Assembly (NCBI RefSeq): GCF_010731535.1
Contig: NZ_AP022581.1
Coordinates: forward strand, 4,287,952-4,351,951
DNA length: 64,000 nucleotides
Reading direction: 5' to 3'
Source of the DNA: Mycobacterium lacus
GTDB taxonomy: Bacteria > Actinomycetota > Actinomycetes > Mycobacteriales > Mycobacteriaceae
The notes beneath the pieces are model-generated. The model was not told the DNA's origin, did not search any database, and saw only the letters and a program-made list of their open reading frames with translations. Positions within the stretch are counted from its first letter, which is position 1, and each line of letters starts with the position of its first letter. The position numbers and the translations under genes are program-made. Shown piece by piece: positions 1 to 9,333 of this stretch.

Positions 1-106
1 GTTCGGCAGCGCGGTCGAACAAGGTCCGCACGAATTGCTCGGCCGCGTAGACCCTGGCGCGCTGGGAATCCCTCCCAGACCGATTCCGCGAATCCGCCTC
101 CGTCAC
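1..106 (-). CDS. Putative metallohydrolase, N-terminal fragment (TIGR04338/Rv0185-like)
   Basis: Only the first 35 codons lie in the window; the gene runs off the left edge. The reading begins with GTG at 106-104 and contains RVYAAEQFVRTLFDRAAE, which I recognise as the start of the actinobacterial TIGR04338 metallohydrolase family (M. tuberculosis Rv0185 as recalled). The GTG overlaps the TGA of the DUF2786 gene (103-105) as GTGA, so the two are probably translationally coupled. The metal-binding motif that would prove the family is outside the window. Confidence 0.7.
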   Translation of the reverse strand, partial: MTEADSRNRSGRDSQRARVYAAEQFVRTLFDRAAE

Positions 107-852
107 CGGCCCAGCGCGGTCCGCGTCCCGGGCAACTCGGGGCTGGTCCCGAGCCGCGCGTGCCGACCGGCCCGGTCCCCCGCCCGCCGCGCCGCCGACG
201 AATACCCCGCCGAGGCCCGGTTGGCCCGCCAGGTACCGCGTGCCTGCGACGTGCTGCGGTAATAGTCACGGAGTTCGATCTCCTTGTCGCGCAGCGCAAT
301 AGCGGTGCCGGGCGCCCGACCACAGTCCTCGGTGGCGTCGTTGCGGGCCTGCTCGCGGGCCTCGGCCAGACGCTGGCCGACGCGGGCCCCGAAGGCCAAC
401 TGGAAGTTAAGCCTGGCGGTAATGGTCGGCGTGGGCCGGTGTGCACCCGAGGCGAGGTACGCGTCCGACGCCCGGACCATCTGGACGACCAGGCTGGCGT
501 ACAGGGCGTGAGTTGCGTCGATGTCTTCGCTGAACCCGTAGGCGTGGAGGAACGTCGAGTTCGATGCGATGTCACAGCGCACATCGTTTGCCGCGGCGAT
601 CAGCACAAAGAGCTGCACATAGGTCCGCAGTCCCCGGGTGCCCGCCGTCCCGATGGTGATGGTGCGTTGGGTTGGGGTCTGGGCGGCCGAGCGGTTCGCC
701 GAATGCGACCGGGCCACCGCCAAGTCGATGGACGCTGCCGTCGCCAACCGTTGCGCGGCGGCCATGAACGCGTCGGCCTCGTGGGGGTTATCGGTGCCTT
801 CGGCCTGGCGCAGCAGTGCGCCGATGCGGGCCAGCATCTTGTCGTCGGTCAT
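103..852 (-). CDS. DUF2786 domain protein (Rv0184-like)
   Basis: 249 residues from ATG at 852, the length I recall for Rv0184. The N-terminus (ARIGALLRQAEGTDNPHEAD, about residues 8-27) is the DUF2786 signature. A structured middle part follows, and the last 60 residues are Arg- and Ala-rich and probably disordered. The biochemical role of the family is unknown. It overlaps the metallohydrolase start by 4 bases and lies 44 bases downstream of the monoglyceride lipase on the same strand, so the three may form one transcript. Family assignment is firm; function cannot be stated. Confidence 0.9.
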   Translation of the reverse strand: MTDDKMLARIGALLRQAEGTDNPHEADAFMAAAQRLATAASIDLAVARSHSANRSAAQTPTQRTITIGTAGTRGLRTYVQLFVLIAAANDVRCDIASNSTFLHAYGFSEDIDATHALYASLVVQMVRASDAYLASGAHRPTPTITARLNFQLAFGARVGQRLAEAREQARNDATEDCGRAPGTAIALRDKEIELRDYYRSTSQARGTWRANRASAGYSSAARRAGDRAGRHARLGTSPELPGTRTALGR

Positions 853-896
853 AGCGTCAAACTACTCAAGCGGTACGACATTTCCGCCGCAGCCGG

Positions 897-1784
<888 letters not shown>

Positions 1785-1798
1785 TCACAGCCTCTGCG

Positions 1799-1804
1799 TA
1801 GGCT
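1799..1804 (+). promoter_or_regulatory. Candidate -10 box of sigG (TAGGCT), possibly leaderless
   Basis: TAGGCT fits the mycobacterial TANNNT -10 pattern and ends 7 bases before the GTG at 1812, so transcription would begin at or next to the start codon. No good -35 hexamer is visible. Inference from pattern and spacing only. Confidence 0.35.
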
Positions 1805-1811
1805 CGTTCGG

Positions 1812-2786
1812 GTGAGCGTGCTCGCAGAACACTCTGACCGGGAGTTCTCGGCGCAGGCTGAGCCGTATCGACGTGAACTGCTCGCACACTGCTACCGGAT
1901 GACCGGGTCGCTGCACGACGCGGAGGACCTGGTGCAGGAGACATTTCTGCGCGCCTGGAAATCCTACGAACGCTTCGAGGGCAAGTCGTCGATGCGGACG
2001 TGGCTGCATCGCATCGCCACCAACACCTGCCTGACGGCCTTGGAGGGCCGGCAGCGCCGGCCGCTGCCCGCCGGGCTGGGGACACCCAGTTCGGATCCAA
2101 CCGCCGAACTGGTGGAGCGCCGCGAGGTCCCCTGGCTGGAGCCGCTGCCCGACCTCACGGCAGACCCTACCGACCCATCAGTCATCGTCGGGTCGCGTGA
2201 ATCGGTGCGGTTGGCGTTCGTCGCCGCGCTGCAGCATCTTTCACCCCGGCAGCGAGCGGTGCTGTTGCTACGCGACGTCCTGCAGTGGCGGGCTAGCGAG
2301 GTGGCCGAGGCGATCGGCACCACCACGGTGGCCGTCAACAGCCTGCTGCAGCGAGCCCGGTCCCAGCTGGATGCGGTCGGGCCCAGTGCCGACGACGCGC
2401 TGGCGGCGCCGGAGTCGCCCGAGGCCCAGGATCTGCTGGCCCGCTACATCGCGGCGTTCGAGACCTATGACATCGACCGGCTGGTGGAGCTGTTCACCGC
2501 CGAGGCGGTCTGGGAAATGCCGCCGTACACCGGTTGGTACCAGGGACCGCGGGCGATCATCACGCTCATTCACCAGCAGTGCCCCGCCGAATCCCCCGGC
2601 GATATGCGCCTGCTGCCGTTGGTCGCCAACGGCCAACCTGCCGCGGCGATGTACATGCGTGCCGGTGAGGCGCATCTGCCCTTCCAGCTGCACGTGCTGG
2701 ACATGAGCACCGAGCGGGTGTCGCACGTGGTGGCGTTCCTCGATCACACGTTGTTTGCGAAATTCGGACTGCCCGAACGCCTCTGA
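1812..2786 (+). CDS. sigG: ECF RNA polymerase sigma factor SigG
   Basis: 324 residues from GTG at 1812. Sigma region 2 covers about residues 14-80 (LLAHCYRMTGSLHDAEDLVQ, then MRTWLHRIATNTC). Region 4 lies at about 135-185 (LSPRQRAVLLLRDV with a helix-turn-helix ending LLQRARSQL). A C-terminal SnoaL-like domain fills about 200-310, the known layout of SigG-type extracytoplasmic-function sigmas. The frame stays open far upstream but only antisense to mgl. GTG 1812 is preferred because the upstream reading has no family similarity beyond a few residues. The M. tuberculosis homologue is DNA-damage linked; no anti-sigma gene is adjacent. Confidence 0.93.
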   Translation: MSVLAEHSDREFSAQAEPYRRELLAHCYRMTGSLHDAEDLVQETFLRAWKSYERFEGKSSMRTWLHRIATNTCLTALEGRQRRPLPAGLGTPSSDPTAELVERREVPWLEPLPDLTADPTDPSVIVGSRESVRLAFVAALQHLSPRQRAVLLLRDVLQWRASEVAEAIGTTTVAVNSLLQRARSQLDAVGPSADDALAAPESPEAQDLLARYIAAFETYDIDRLVELFTAEAVWEMPPYTGWYQGPRAIITLIHQQCPAESPGDMRLLPLVANGQPAAAMYMRAGEAHLPFQLHVLDMSTERVSHVVAFLDHTLFAKFGLPERL

Positions 2787-3037
2787 CGGGCGAACGTGGG
2801 GCAGGTCGGGCGATCCCCAATCTTCAGCTCGGCGTATGCGGTCATGACCACATGAGTACCGTCCCCGCGCCATGAGGCGGGCTAGTCGTACAGCCACGCG
2901 CGTATAGCCAAGCCTTTCAGGCAATTCCACGTGCATCGGACTGTCCGACGAGGTTGGCGGCGCACGCGAGATATCCATACTCGGACACCAGCGTCGGCCC
3001 GAGAGGCGTGACCCGCCCGGGCGGCGACTACCGTGGA

Positions 3038-3766
3038 ATGGTGCGTGCCACCGTGGAGATCAGGCGTGCGGCCGACCGGGCCGTCACCGCGACATCCTGG
3101 CTGAAATCCCGGCACTCGTTCTCGTTTGGCGACCACTACGATCCGGATAACACCCACCACGGGATCCTGTTGGTGAACAACGACGACGTCGTGGCGCCGG
3201 CCGCCGGTTTCGATACCCATCCACATCGCGACATGGAGATCGTGACCTGGGTGCTCAGTGGGGCACTGACACACCAGGATTCCACCGGCAACAGTGGGGT
3301 GATCCACCCTGGCCTGGCCCAACGCATGTCGGCGGGCAGCGGAATCCTGCATTCGGAGAAGAACGATTCCCCAACGGAACCGGTGCATTTCGTGCAGATG
3401 TGGGTGATCCCCGACGAGGCCGCCCTCTCCCCGAGCTACCAACAGCACGAGATCAATGAGGAGTTGTTGACCAGCGGCCTGGTGACCATCGCCTCGGGCA
3501 TGCCCGGTCACGACGCGGCCATCACCCTGCACAATCGCGATGCCGCGCTGCACGGCGCACGGCTAGAGCCGGGCGCTGCGATCGGCCTGCCCGCGGCGCC
3601 CTACCTGCATCTGTTCGTCGCGCGCGGCCGGCTCAACGTCGAGGGGATCGGCGATCTGGCCGAGGGTGACGCGATCCGGTTCACCGCGTCCGACGGCCAG
3701 CGGGTGACCGCCAGCGAGCCGTCGGAGGTGCTGCTCTGGGAGATGCATGCAAAGCTGGGCGGCTAG
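3038..3766 (+). CDS. Pirin family protein (Rv0181c-like)
   Basis: Bicupin of 242 residues. The N-terminal cupin carries the pirin metal ligands: His pair in FDTHPHRDMEIVTWV (about residues 58-72) and His/Glu in GILHSEKN (about 103-110). The C-terminal cupin is shorter and less conserved. Bacterial pirins are iron-binding proteins with quercetinase or regulatory roles; which applies here cannot be told. Start choice: ATG 3038, with GTG 3041 equally compatible with the homologue. The 251 bases between sigG and this gene hold nothing I recognise. Confidence 0.93.
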   Translation: MVRATVEIRRAADRAVTATSWLKSRHSFSFGDHYDPDNTHHGILLVNNDDVVAPAAGFDTHPHRDMEIVTWVLSGALTHQDSTGNSGVIHPGLAQRMSAGSGILHSEKNDSPTEPVHFVQMWVIPDEAALSPSYQQHEINEELLTSGLVTIASGMPGHDAAITLHNRDAALHGARLEPGAAIGLPAAPYLHLFVARGRLNVEGIGDLAEGDAIRFTASDGQRVTASEPSEVLLWEMHAKLGG

Positions 3767-3802
3767 CACCACCTAGAGTGTGCTCGACAGACAGGAGCCC
3801 GC

Positions 3803-5173
3803 ATGCCTCAATCGCAGCCGCGGTACGCAGCACCCAAACCTAACCGGAACATCAAAGCCGTTCGGACAGTGCGGTTCTGGGCGGCGCCGATCGTCATCAC
3901 GTTGGCCCTCATGTCGGCGCTTGCGGCACTCTACCTCGGCGGAATCCTGAACCCGACGACCAACCTGCGGCATTTCCCTATTGCCGTGGTGAACCAGGAC
4001 GCCGGGCCCGCGGGGAAGCAGATCGTCGATGGTCTGGTTGCCGGCCTGGACAAGAACAAGTTCGACATCCGCGTAGTTTCCCGGGACGAGGCCAAGCGGC
4101 TGCTGGACAGGGCCCAGGTGTACGGCGAGGCGGTGATACCGCCGACCTTCTCATCGAGCCTGCGGGAGTACGCGGCCAGTTCGGTTGAACCCACCCGCGC
4201 GAACCGGCCGCTGATCACGATCTCCACAAACCCGCGAGCGGGCACCCTCGGTTCCAGTATCGCGAGCCAGACCCTGACCCAGGCGATGGCCGTGGTGAAT
4301 GGCAAAGTCGGCGAACGACTCACGGCGGATGTCGCCGCGCAGACGGGTGGGGCGCCGCTGACCGGGGCCGCGGCGTTAGGTCTGACCAACCCCATCGACG
4401 TTAAGTCCTCGGTATACAACCCGTTGCCGAACGGCACCGGCAACGGGTTGTCGGCGTTCTACTACGCGCTCTTGCTGCTGCTGGCGGGCTTTACCGGCAG
4501 CATCGTGGTCAGCACGCTGGTGGACTCCATGCTCGGCTACGTGCCCGCCGAGTTCGGGCCGGTGTACCGGTTCGCCGAACAGGTCAACATCTCTCGATTC
4601 CGCACCCTGTTGGTCAAGTGGGGCGTGATGGTGATCCTGGCCCTGCTCACGTCGGCGGTCTACATGTCGATAGCCCACGGGCTGGGTATGCCCATCCCGC
4701 TCGGCTGGGAATTGTGGCTCTATGGGGTGTTCGCGATCAGCGCGGTGGGCATCACCTCCAGCTCGCTGATCGCGGTGCTGGGCTCGATGGGCCTGCTGTT
4801 CAGCATGCTGATCTTCGTGATCCTCGGGCTGCCGTCGGCGGGCGCCACGGTGCCGCTGGAGGCGGTGCCGCCGTTCTTCCGCTGGTTGGCCGAGTTCGAG
4901 CCGATGCACCAGGTGTTCCTCGGCGTGCGGTCGCTGCTGTACCTCGACGGTCAGGCCGACGCGGGTCTTTCGCAGGCGTTGCTCATGACGTCGATCGGCC
5001 TGATCATCGGTGTGCTGCTGGGAGGCCTCGTCACCAAGCTGTACGACCGCCAGGGCTTCCACCGGATTCCCGGGGCAATCGAAATGGCGATCGCCGAGGC
5101 ACACCAAGCGCAGCACCAAGCGCGTGTGAGCGCGCGTCAATCCGAATCCGAAAACTCAAGCGACGAAACGTAA
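3803..5173 (+). CDS. ABC-2/YhgE-like membrane protein (DUF3533, Rv0180c-like)
   Basis: 456 residues. One N-terminal membrane helix at about 27-47 is followed by an extracytoplasmic domain of some 170 residues (begins HFPIAVVNQDAGPAGKQIVD). Five further hydrophobic segments lie between about 215 and 420, and the tail is charged. This is the layout of YhgE/Pip and ABC-2 permease-like proteins; no ATPase is adjacent. AGGAG lies 7 bases before ATG 3803. Upstream CCTAGAGT at 3772-3779 could supply a -10 box. Substrate unknown. Confidence 0.88.
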   Translation: MPQSQPRYAAPKPNRNIKAVRTVRFWAAPIVITLALMSALAALYLGGILNPTTNLRHFPIAVVNQDAGPAGKQIVDGLVAGLDKNKFDIRVVSRDEAKRLLDRAQVYGEAVIPPTFSSSLREYAASSVEPTRANRPLITISTNPRAGTLGSSIASQTLTQAMAVVNGKVGERLTADVAAQTGGAPLTGAAALGLTNPIDVKSSVYNPLPNGTGNGLSAFYYALLLLLAGFTGSIVVSTLVDSMLGYVPAEFGPVYRFAEQVNISRFRTLLVKWGVMVILALLTSAVYMSIAHGLGMPIPLGWELWLYGVFAISAVGITSSSLIAVLGSMGLLFSMLIFVILGLPSAGATVPLEAVPPFFRWLAEFEPMHQVFLGVRSLLYLDGQADAGLSQALLMTSIGLIIGVLLGGLVTKLYDRQGFHRIPGAIEMAIAEAHQAQHQARVSARQSESENSSDET

Positions 5174-5212
5174 TTCCCGCGCGGCCTAACCGTCACGCAG
5201 CTGTTACTAAAG

Positions 5213-5240
5213 TTGACAGTGGTACTGGTGTGACTAATGC
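5213..5240 (+). promoter_or_regulatory. Candidate promoter for the lprO-like gene
   Basis: A perfect TTGACA at 5213-5218 is followed after 16 bases by TAATGC (5235-5240), a weak -10. It lies 39 bases before the GTG at 5280. TTGACA is uncommon in this GC-rich sequence, which is the main reason to note it. Confidence 0.3.
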
Positions 5241-5279
5241 TGAAATGGTTGCATCCGGATTCGGGCCGAAAGGGCAACC

Positions 5280-6374
5280 GTGCTCACGCCATCTGCCAGC
5301 CTGCTCAAATCGGCGGGTCGACTGACGGCTTGCTGCGCCGCCGTGGCTCTGTGCGCCACGCTCGCGACCACCACGGGACAGCCCGTGGCGCGCGCCGCCG
5401 ACGGCCGCGAAATGCTCGCGAGCGCCATCGCGACCACCAAGGGCTCCTACCTCGTCTACAACTTCGGGCCCGGGCATCCCACACCGCTGCTCAACGGCGG
5501 CGGTAGCTGGTATGAGATGAACAACGGCGGCCATCTGATGATCATCAAGAATGCGTCGCAACGCCTGCAACCGCACTTGCTGGTGGACACCCACCGCGGA
5601 GACCAAGCGCGCTGCGAGAACAACCCGGGGGCCCGCACCAGCGAGGGGCTGTGGCAGGCGTCGGAAATCTACCCGCCGCTGCAGGCATGGCAGCGGATGG
5701 GGCAACCGACGATCGCAATCAACGCCAACTTCTTCGACGTGCGCCCGCAGAAGGGTGGCTCGTGGCGGACGACCGGCTGCAGTTCACCGCTGGGCGCCTT
5801 CGTGGACAACACCCGCGGCCAGGGCCACGCCAACCAGGCGGTCACCGGCACCGTCGCCTACCCCGGTAAGCAGGGTCTTTCCGGCGGGGGTGAGAGCTGG
5901 ACCTCGCTGACGACGATGATCCTTCCTTCGGGTGGCGCCCCATATGTGCTGCGACCCAAGGGCAGCGAGGATTACGACGCCGCCACTCCGGTGATCCAGG
6001 ACTTGCTCAACAAGAATGCGAAGTTCGTGGCGGTGGCCGGCATCGGGCTGTTGTCCCCCGGCAACACCGGACAGCTCCACGACGGCGGTCCCAGCGCGGC
6101 GCGGACGGCCCTCGCCTACGCCAAGCAGAAGGACGAGATGTACATCTTCGAGGGTGGCAACTACACGCCGGACAACATTCAGGACCTGTTCCGCGGCCTG
6201 GGCAGCGATACGGCGATCCTGCTCGACGGCGGTGGGTCGTCGGCGATCGTGCTACGCCGCGAAACCGGGGGCATGTGGGCCGGGGCCGGGTCGCCGAAGG
6301 GATCGTGCGACACCCGACAGGTTCTGTGCGACTCGCACGAGCGCGCACTGCCCAGCTGGCTGGCATTCAACTAG
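5280..6374 (+). CDS. lprO: Secreted phosphodiester glycosidase-domain protein (LprO/Rv0179c-like)
   Basis: 364 residues from GTG 5280. Residues 1-40 are an export signal: basic start, hydrophobic ALCATLATTTG, then ARAAD fitting signal peptidase I cleavage. LTAC at 15-18 resembles a lipobox but precedes the hydrophobic core, so lipidation is doubtful here although the M. tuberculosis gene is called a lipoprotein. The body is a phosphodiester glycosidase (NAGPA-type) domain, with INANFFDVR near 148, conserved GGGSSA near 323 and paired Cys residues. Convergent with mam1D, 4 bases between stops. Confidence 0.88.
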   Translation: MLTPSASLLKSAGRLTACCAAVALCATLATTTGQPVARAADGREMLASAIATTKGSYLVYNFGPGHPTPLLNGGGSWYEMNNGGHLMIIKNASQRLQPHLLVDTHRGDQARCENNPGARTSEGLWQASEIYPPLQAWQRMGQPTIAINANFFDVRPQKGGSWRTTGCSSPLGAFVDNTRGQGHANQAVTGTVAYPGKQGLSGGGESWTSLTTMILPSGGAPYVLRPKGSEDYDAATPVIQDLLNKNAKFVAVAGIGLLSPGNTGQLHDGGPSAARTALAYAKQKDEMYIFEGGNYTPDNIQDLFRGLGSDTAILLDGGGSSAIVLRRETGGMWAGAGSPKGSCDTRQVLCDSHERALPSWLAFN

Positions 6375-6378
6375 CCGG

Positions 6379-7083
6379 CTACACGCGGGGCGTCAAGTCC
6401 AGCGAGGTGATCGTCGTCATCCTGGTCACCATCCAGCGTCCGTTGCTGCGCTTCATGAACAGCCGGTAGGACAGGTATTTCAGCGACGGGATGTTCTTGG
6501 TCAGCGGGCTGGTGGACGTGGTGTTGGTGTACACAATGGCAACGGCGTTCGAATCGTCCAGCGATTCGATCGCCACGCCCGTGACTTCGGTGCTGTTGGT
6601 GATCTTGGCCTGTTTGTTGGGCGCCACTATGGCGTCGACGAACCTGCGGTACTGGGCGGCGAAATCGCCGCTGAGGTAGTTGGCCGCGCGATCGGCAAGG
6701 GTGTCCATGTTCTCCGGCGTATAGGTCCACAGCGTGGTGATCGCCCCGGCCGCGGTCCGCGCGATTCTCAGCTTGGTTGCCGTGGTGGCGCGATCGTTTA
6801 GGTAGGGCTGCACGGTTGCGCCCGCGAAAGCCGCTGAGCCGACAAACAATACGGCCGCGACCGCGGCCACCACGGCCAGCGCCCTGCCGATCGGCTTTCT
6901 GGCGGGAGCGCTGCCGTCGGGACCGTCCGCGGCCGCGGCCGCGTCGAAATCGGCCTCGGCTTCGCCGTCTTCCTGCTCATCAGCCGTCTCCGCGGCTTGA
7001 GCTGTCAGCTCAGTGTCGACCTCGGGTCCATCGTCGCCGGTCTTGTCCGTCAGATCACCTGCAGCAAGCTGCTGATCTTCCAC
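6379..7083 (-). CDS. mam1D: Mce1-associated membrane protein Mam1D (Rv0178-like)
   Basis: Last gene of the mce1 polycistron. Start GTG at 7083 gives 234 residues and has a strong AGGAAGGGA 3-10 bases ahead. A TTG 11 codons upstream (7116) is the alternative. The acidic cytoplasmic stretch (residues about 1-60) is followed by one membrane helix around residue 70-90 (ALAVVAAVAAVLFVGSAAF) and an extracytoplasmic domain ending in a conserved beta-rich part (YLSYRLFMKRSNGRWMVTRM). Mam proteins are accessory parts of Mce lipid importers. It overlaps the end of mam1C by 34 bases. Confidence 0.9.
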   Translation of the reverse strand: MEDQQLAAGDLTDKTGDDGPEVDTELTAQAAETADEQEDGEAEADFDAAAAADGPDGSAPARKPIGRALAVVAAVAAVLFVGSAAFAGATVQPYLNDRATTATKLRIARTAAGAITTLWTYTPENMDTLADRAANYLSGDFAAQYRRFVDAIVAPNKQAKITNSTEVTGVAIESLDDSNAVAIVYTNTTSTSPLTKNIPSLKYLSYRLFMKRSNGRWMVTRMTTITSLDLTPRV

Positions 7084-7604
7084 TGCTTCCCTTCCTGCGT
7101 CGCGGTTGCCGTCCAACGATTCGTGTTCTGGAATACCTGTTTTTCATCCGGCGACTTCGAGGTCACTTCGGTGGCCACCAGGACGATGGCGCTGCCGTCG
7201 TCGTTCCACCGCTCCACGCCGGCATCGAGGACGGCCCCGGTGGCGGGTTCGGCCTGGGCGACCTGGAGGAGGATCTCGTTCACCTTGTCGTGGTACTGCT
7301 TGGCGAACTCACCGGTCGCTTGCGCCAATACCCGTTCCACATAGTCGTTGGCGTGGTACGGGTCAACGGACGTGAACTGTGTCATGAACCATTTCACGTA
7401 GCTGACCACCTCGCGATCCCTCGAGGCGGCGCGCGTGCGGGACTCATGGGAGACGAGCATCAGGGTGGATACCGTGATCGCCGCCACCATCAGGAACGCG
7501 GCGACGGCGCCGGCGAGCGGTAACCCCCAGGGTCGCCGGGGCTCCACTGGGTGCGCGACGAGCAGTCGTCCCTCGCCGGGCTGAAACTTGCGACGGGGGC
7601 TCAT
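7050..7604 (-). CDS. mam1C: Mce1-associated protein Mam1C (Rv0177-like)
   Basis: 184 residues, exactly the length I recall for Rv0177. A basic N-terminus precedes one membrane helix at about 31-50 (AGAVAAFLMVAAITVSTLML), then a single extracytoplasmic Mam domain with DPYHANDYVERVLAQATGEF near 81-100 and KQWKISSLLQVI at the end. ATG at 7604 overlaps the TGA of mam1B as ATGA. A longer reading through the upstream gene is not real because it is antisense-frame sequence of mam1B. Confidence 0.93.
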   Translation of the reverse strand: MSPRRKFQPGEGRLLVAHPVEPRRPWGLPLAGAVAAFLMVAAITVSTLMLVSHESRTRAASRDREVVSYVKWFMTQFTSVDPYHANDYVERVLAQATGEFAKQYHDKVNEILLQVAQAEPATGAVLDAGVERWNDDGSAIVLVATEVTSKSPDEKQVFQNTNRWTATATQEGKQWKISSLLQVI

Positions 7605-8575
7605 TTTCCGTCCCCGGGCGGTTTCGGTTTGGTCAGAACGGTGAGATCGTCGACGCGCCAATGGTTGTCGCCGCCTTTGGCGAAATTCACCCGAACGGTC
7701 GCGCTGATGTATCGTTCGCCCGGCGCGGCGCCCCGCCTCCCCTGCATGAACACCAGCATCGTCGCGCGATCGGGCATCGCCGATTGGATCGAGCTGTCGA
7801 TCACCCAGTACTCGTTGATGACCGGGTGCCCCTTCTGCACCGCCTCCTGTTGAGCGGCCAACTGGTCCCGGTATCTGTCGGTGGCCAGCGACCGGGCGCG
7901 CGCGAAATCGTCGCGCAACGAATTCGGGTCGTACGTCAGCATCTGGGCGACGATCTTCGGCCCCTGCGTCGCAATTTGCGCGCGGGTCCGGTCGATCGCC
8001 CGATCCCGGGAGTACACCACCACGTAGCTCACGGCGGCGCCCGCCAGGCACACCCCCGCCGCCGTCAGCACGGCCGCCGCGGTCCACCGCCGGATGTTGC
8101 GCGGCCGCTCGTCCGGTTCGACGCGACGCACCTCCGTGCGCAGCAGCATGTCGGCGAAAGTGCGGTTGCGCGAATCCCACAGCGGCCACAGCCATCCCAC
8201 CAACAGCGATGCAGTGTCGAGCAGGTGGGCCAGGTCCCGAAGGAGCAGGCCCCAGGGACCGGCGGCCGTGCCGTCGCGGTGGACCACCGCGATGCCGCAG
8301 AGGCCACGTCCCAGGCTCCATCCGACGACGGTCGGCAACAGCAGTCGGTTGGCCAACATCAGCAGGATCGCGACGCCGGCGACCGAGATGCACAACCACG
8401 ACCACGCGCTGCGCGGCGGCACGGTAAGCCAGACCAACACCGTCGTCGTCACCACGGCCATGGCCGGCAGTACGTCAACGGCGAACGCGCAGGCACGAAC
8501 GTGCCACGGCGCCAAGCTGATCGCCGATGACTTCTGGACGGCCTTGGTGGTCTGAGTGTCGACCACCACCGTCAC
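7601..8575 (-). CDS. mam1B: RDD-family Mce1-associated membrane protein Mam1B (Rv0176-like)
   Basis: 324 residues from GTG 8575 (GTGA overlap with the mam1A stop). The N-terminal half is an RDD domain: two membrane helices near 32-80, then GWSLGRGLCGIAVVHRDGT and a third hydrophobic segment with DSRNRTFADMLLRT. Another helix near 165-190 leads into a C-terminal extracytoplasmic Mam domain (DDFARARSLATDRYRDQLAA). RDD-Mam fusions are typical of mce loci. Role in the Mce1 complex is inferred from position and family. Confidence 0.92.
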   Translation of the reverse strand: MTVVVDTQTTKAVQKSSAISLAPWHVRACAFAVDVLPAMAVVTTTVLVWLTVPPRSAWSWLCISVAGVAILLMLANRLLLPTVVGWSLGRGLCGIAVVHRDGTAAGPWGLLLRDLAHLLDTASLLVGWLWPLWDSRNRTFADMLLRTEVRRVEPDERPRNIRRWTAAAVLTAAGVCLAGAAVSYVVVYSRDRAIDRTRAQIATQGPKIVAQMLTYDPNSLRDDFARARSLATDRYRDQLAAQQEAVQKGHPVINEYWVIDSSIQSAMPDRATMLVFMQGRRGAAPGERYISATVRVNFAKGGDNHWRVDDLTVLTKPKPPGDGK

Positions 8576-9333
8576 TTCGTCACCTGGTCGAGTTTGGCAA
8601 TCTTGTACTCGCCTTCTGCGAGCGCCATTTTCACCCGCAGGCGGTAGCCGGTTTCGTTCTGGGACTGATCATTGGCCACCTTGACGCGGAGTGCGACGAG
8701 CACGTCGACCGAACCGTCGTCGTTGCTTCGCTCGACCGCTGCCCGCATGTCGGACACCTGAACGTGAACGTTGGCGGCCTGATAAGCCTGAACGAGCATG
8801 CTGGTGTACAGCAGCGCTTGGCTGCGGTAGGTGTCGGTGCCGCAGTCGATGATCTTCCGTTCACTGGCGGCCATCGCGTTGGTGTCCGGCGCTTGCGTTG
8901 CCGCCACGCAATCCATCGCCGCCTTGAGCGCCGCGGCGTCGTTGCGCGCAGTTGCTTGGCCTTCCTGGTGGTAGCGCAGCGCAAGGTAGCCGCCGGCCCC
9001 GATGCCGCCCGCAAGCACGACGAGCACCGCGGCGATACCGACCAGCCACCCTCGACCCAGACGCGACGGGCCGCGCTCGACGCCCGTCTCCACAGCATCG
9101 GCTGTGGCCGCTGATTCTCCCGACTCGTCGGCCGTGGCGCCGGTGCTGGTCGAATCGTCCCCGCCCTGGGGTTCTGCCGACTCCTCGGCCGTCGCCTCGG
9201 TGCTGGTCGGGTCAGCCGCGCCCTCCGATTCCTGAGCAATCTTCGGGCTTGATTTCTGGGCAAGCCTGCGCAGACGACGCAGCCGCGGCATCGGTGGGGG
9301 GTTCAGCCGGCTGGCGCCAGCATCTCCTTCCAT
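8572..9333 (-). CDS. mam1A: Mce1-associated membrane protein Mam1A (Rv0175-like)
   Basis: 253 residues. A long low-complexity cytoplasmic region rich in Glu, Ser, Thr and Ala (about residues 28-88) includes an imperfect repeat of TSTEATAEES / TSTGATADES. One membrane helix (WLVGIAAVLVVLAGGIGAGG, about 96-115) and a Mam domain with a Cys pair (MDCVAA, IIDCGT) follow. Start ATG 9333 has AGGAG 9 bases upstream and overlaps the mce1F coding end by 31 bases. The M. tuberculosis protein is about 213 residues, so the acidic linker is longer here. Confidence 0.88.
   Translation of the reverse strand: MEGDAGASRLNPPPMPRLRRLRRLAQKSSPKIAQESEGAADPTSTEATAEESAEPQGGDDSTSTGATADESGESAATADAVETGVERGPSRLGRGWLVGIAAVLVVLAGGIGAGGYLALRYHQEGQATARNDAAALKAAMDCVAATQAPDTNAMAASERKIIDCGTDTYRSQALLYTSMLVQAYQAANVHVQVSDMRAAVERSNDDGSVDVLVALRVKVANDQSQNETGYRLRVKMALAEGEYKIAKLDQVTK

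Noticed and set aside
5290-5340. Lipobox LTAC in the lprO-like protein as proof of lipidation
   Set aside because: The Cys lies before rather than after the hydrophobic core, with Arg next to the box; signal peptidase I cleavage fits better.
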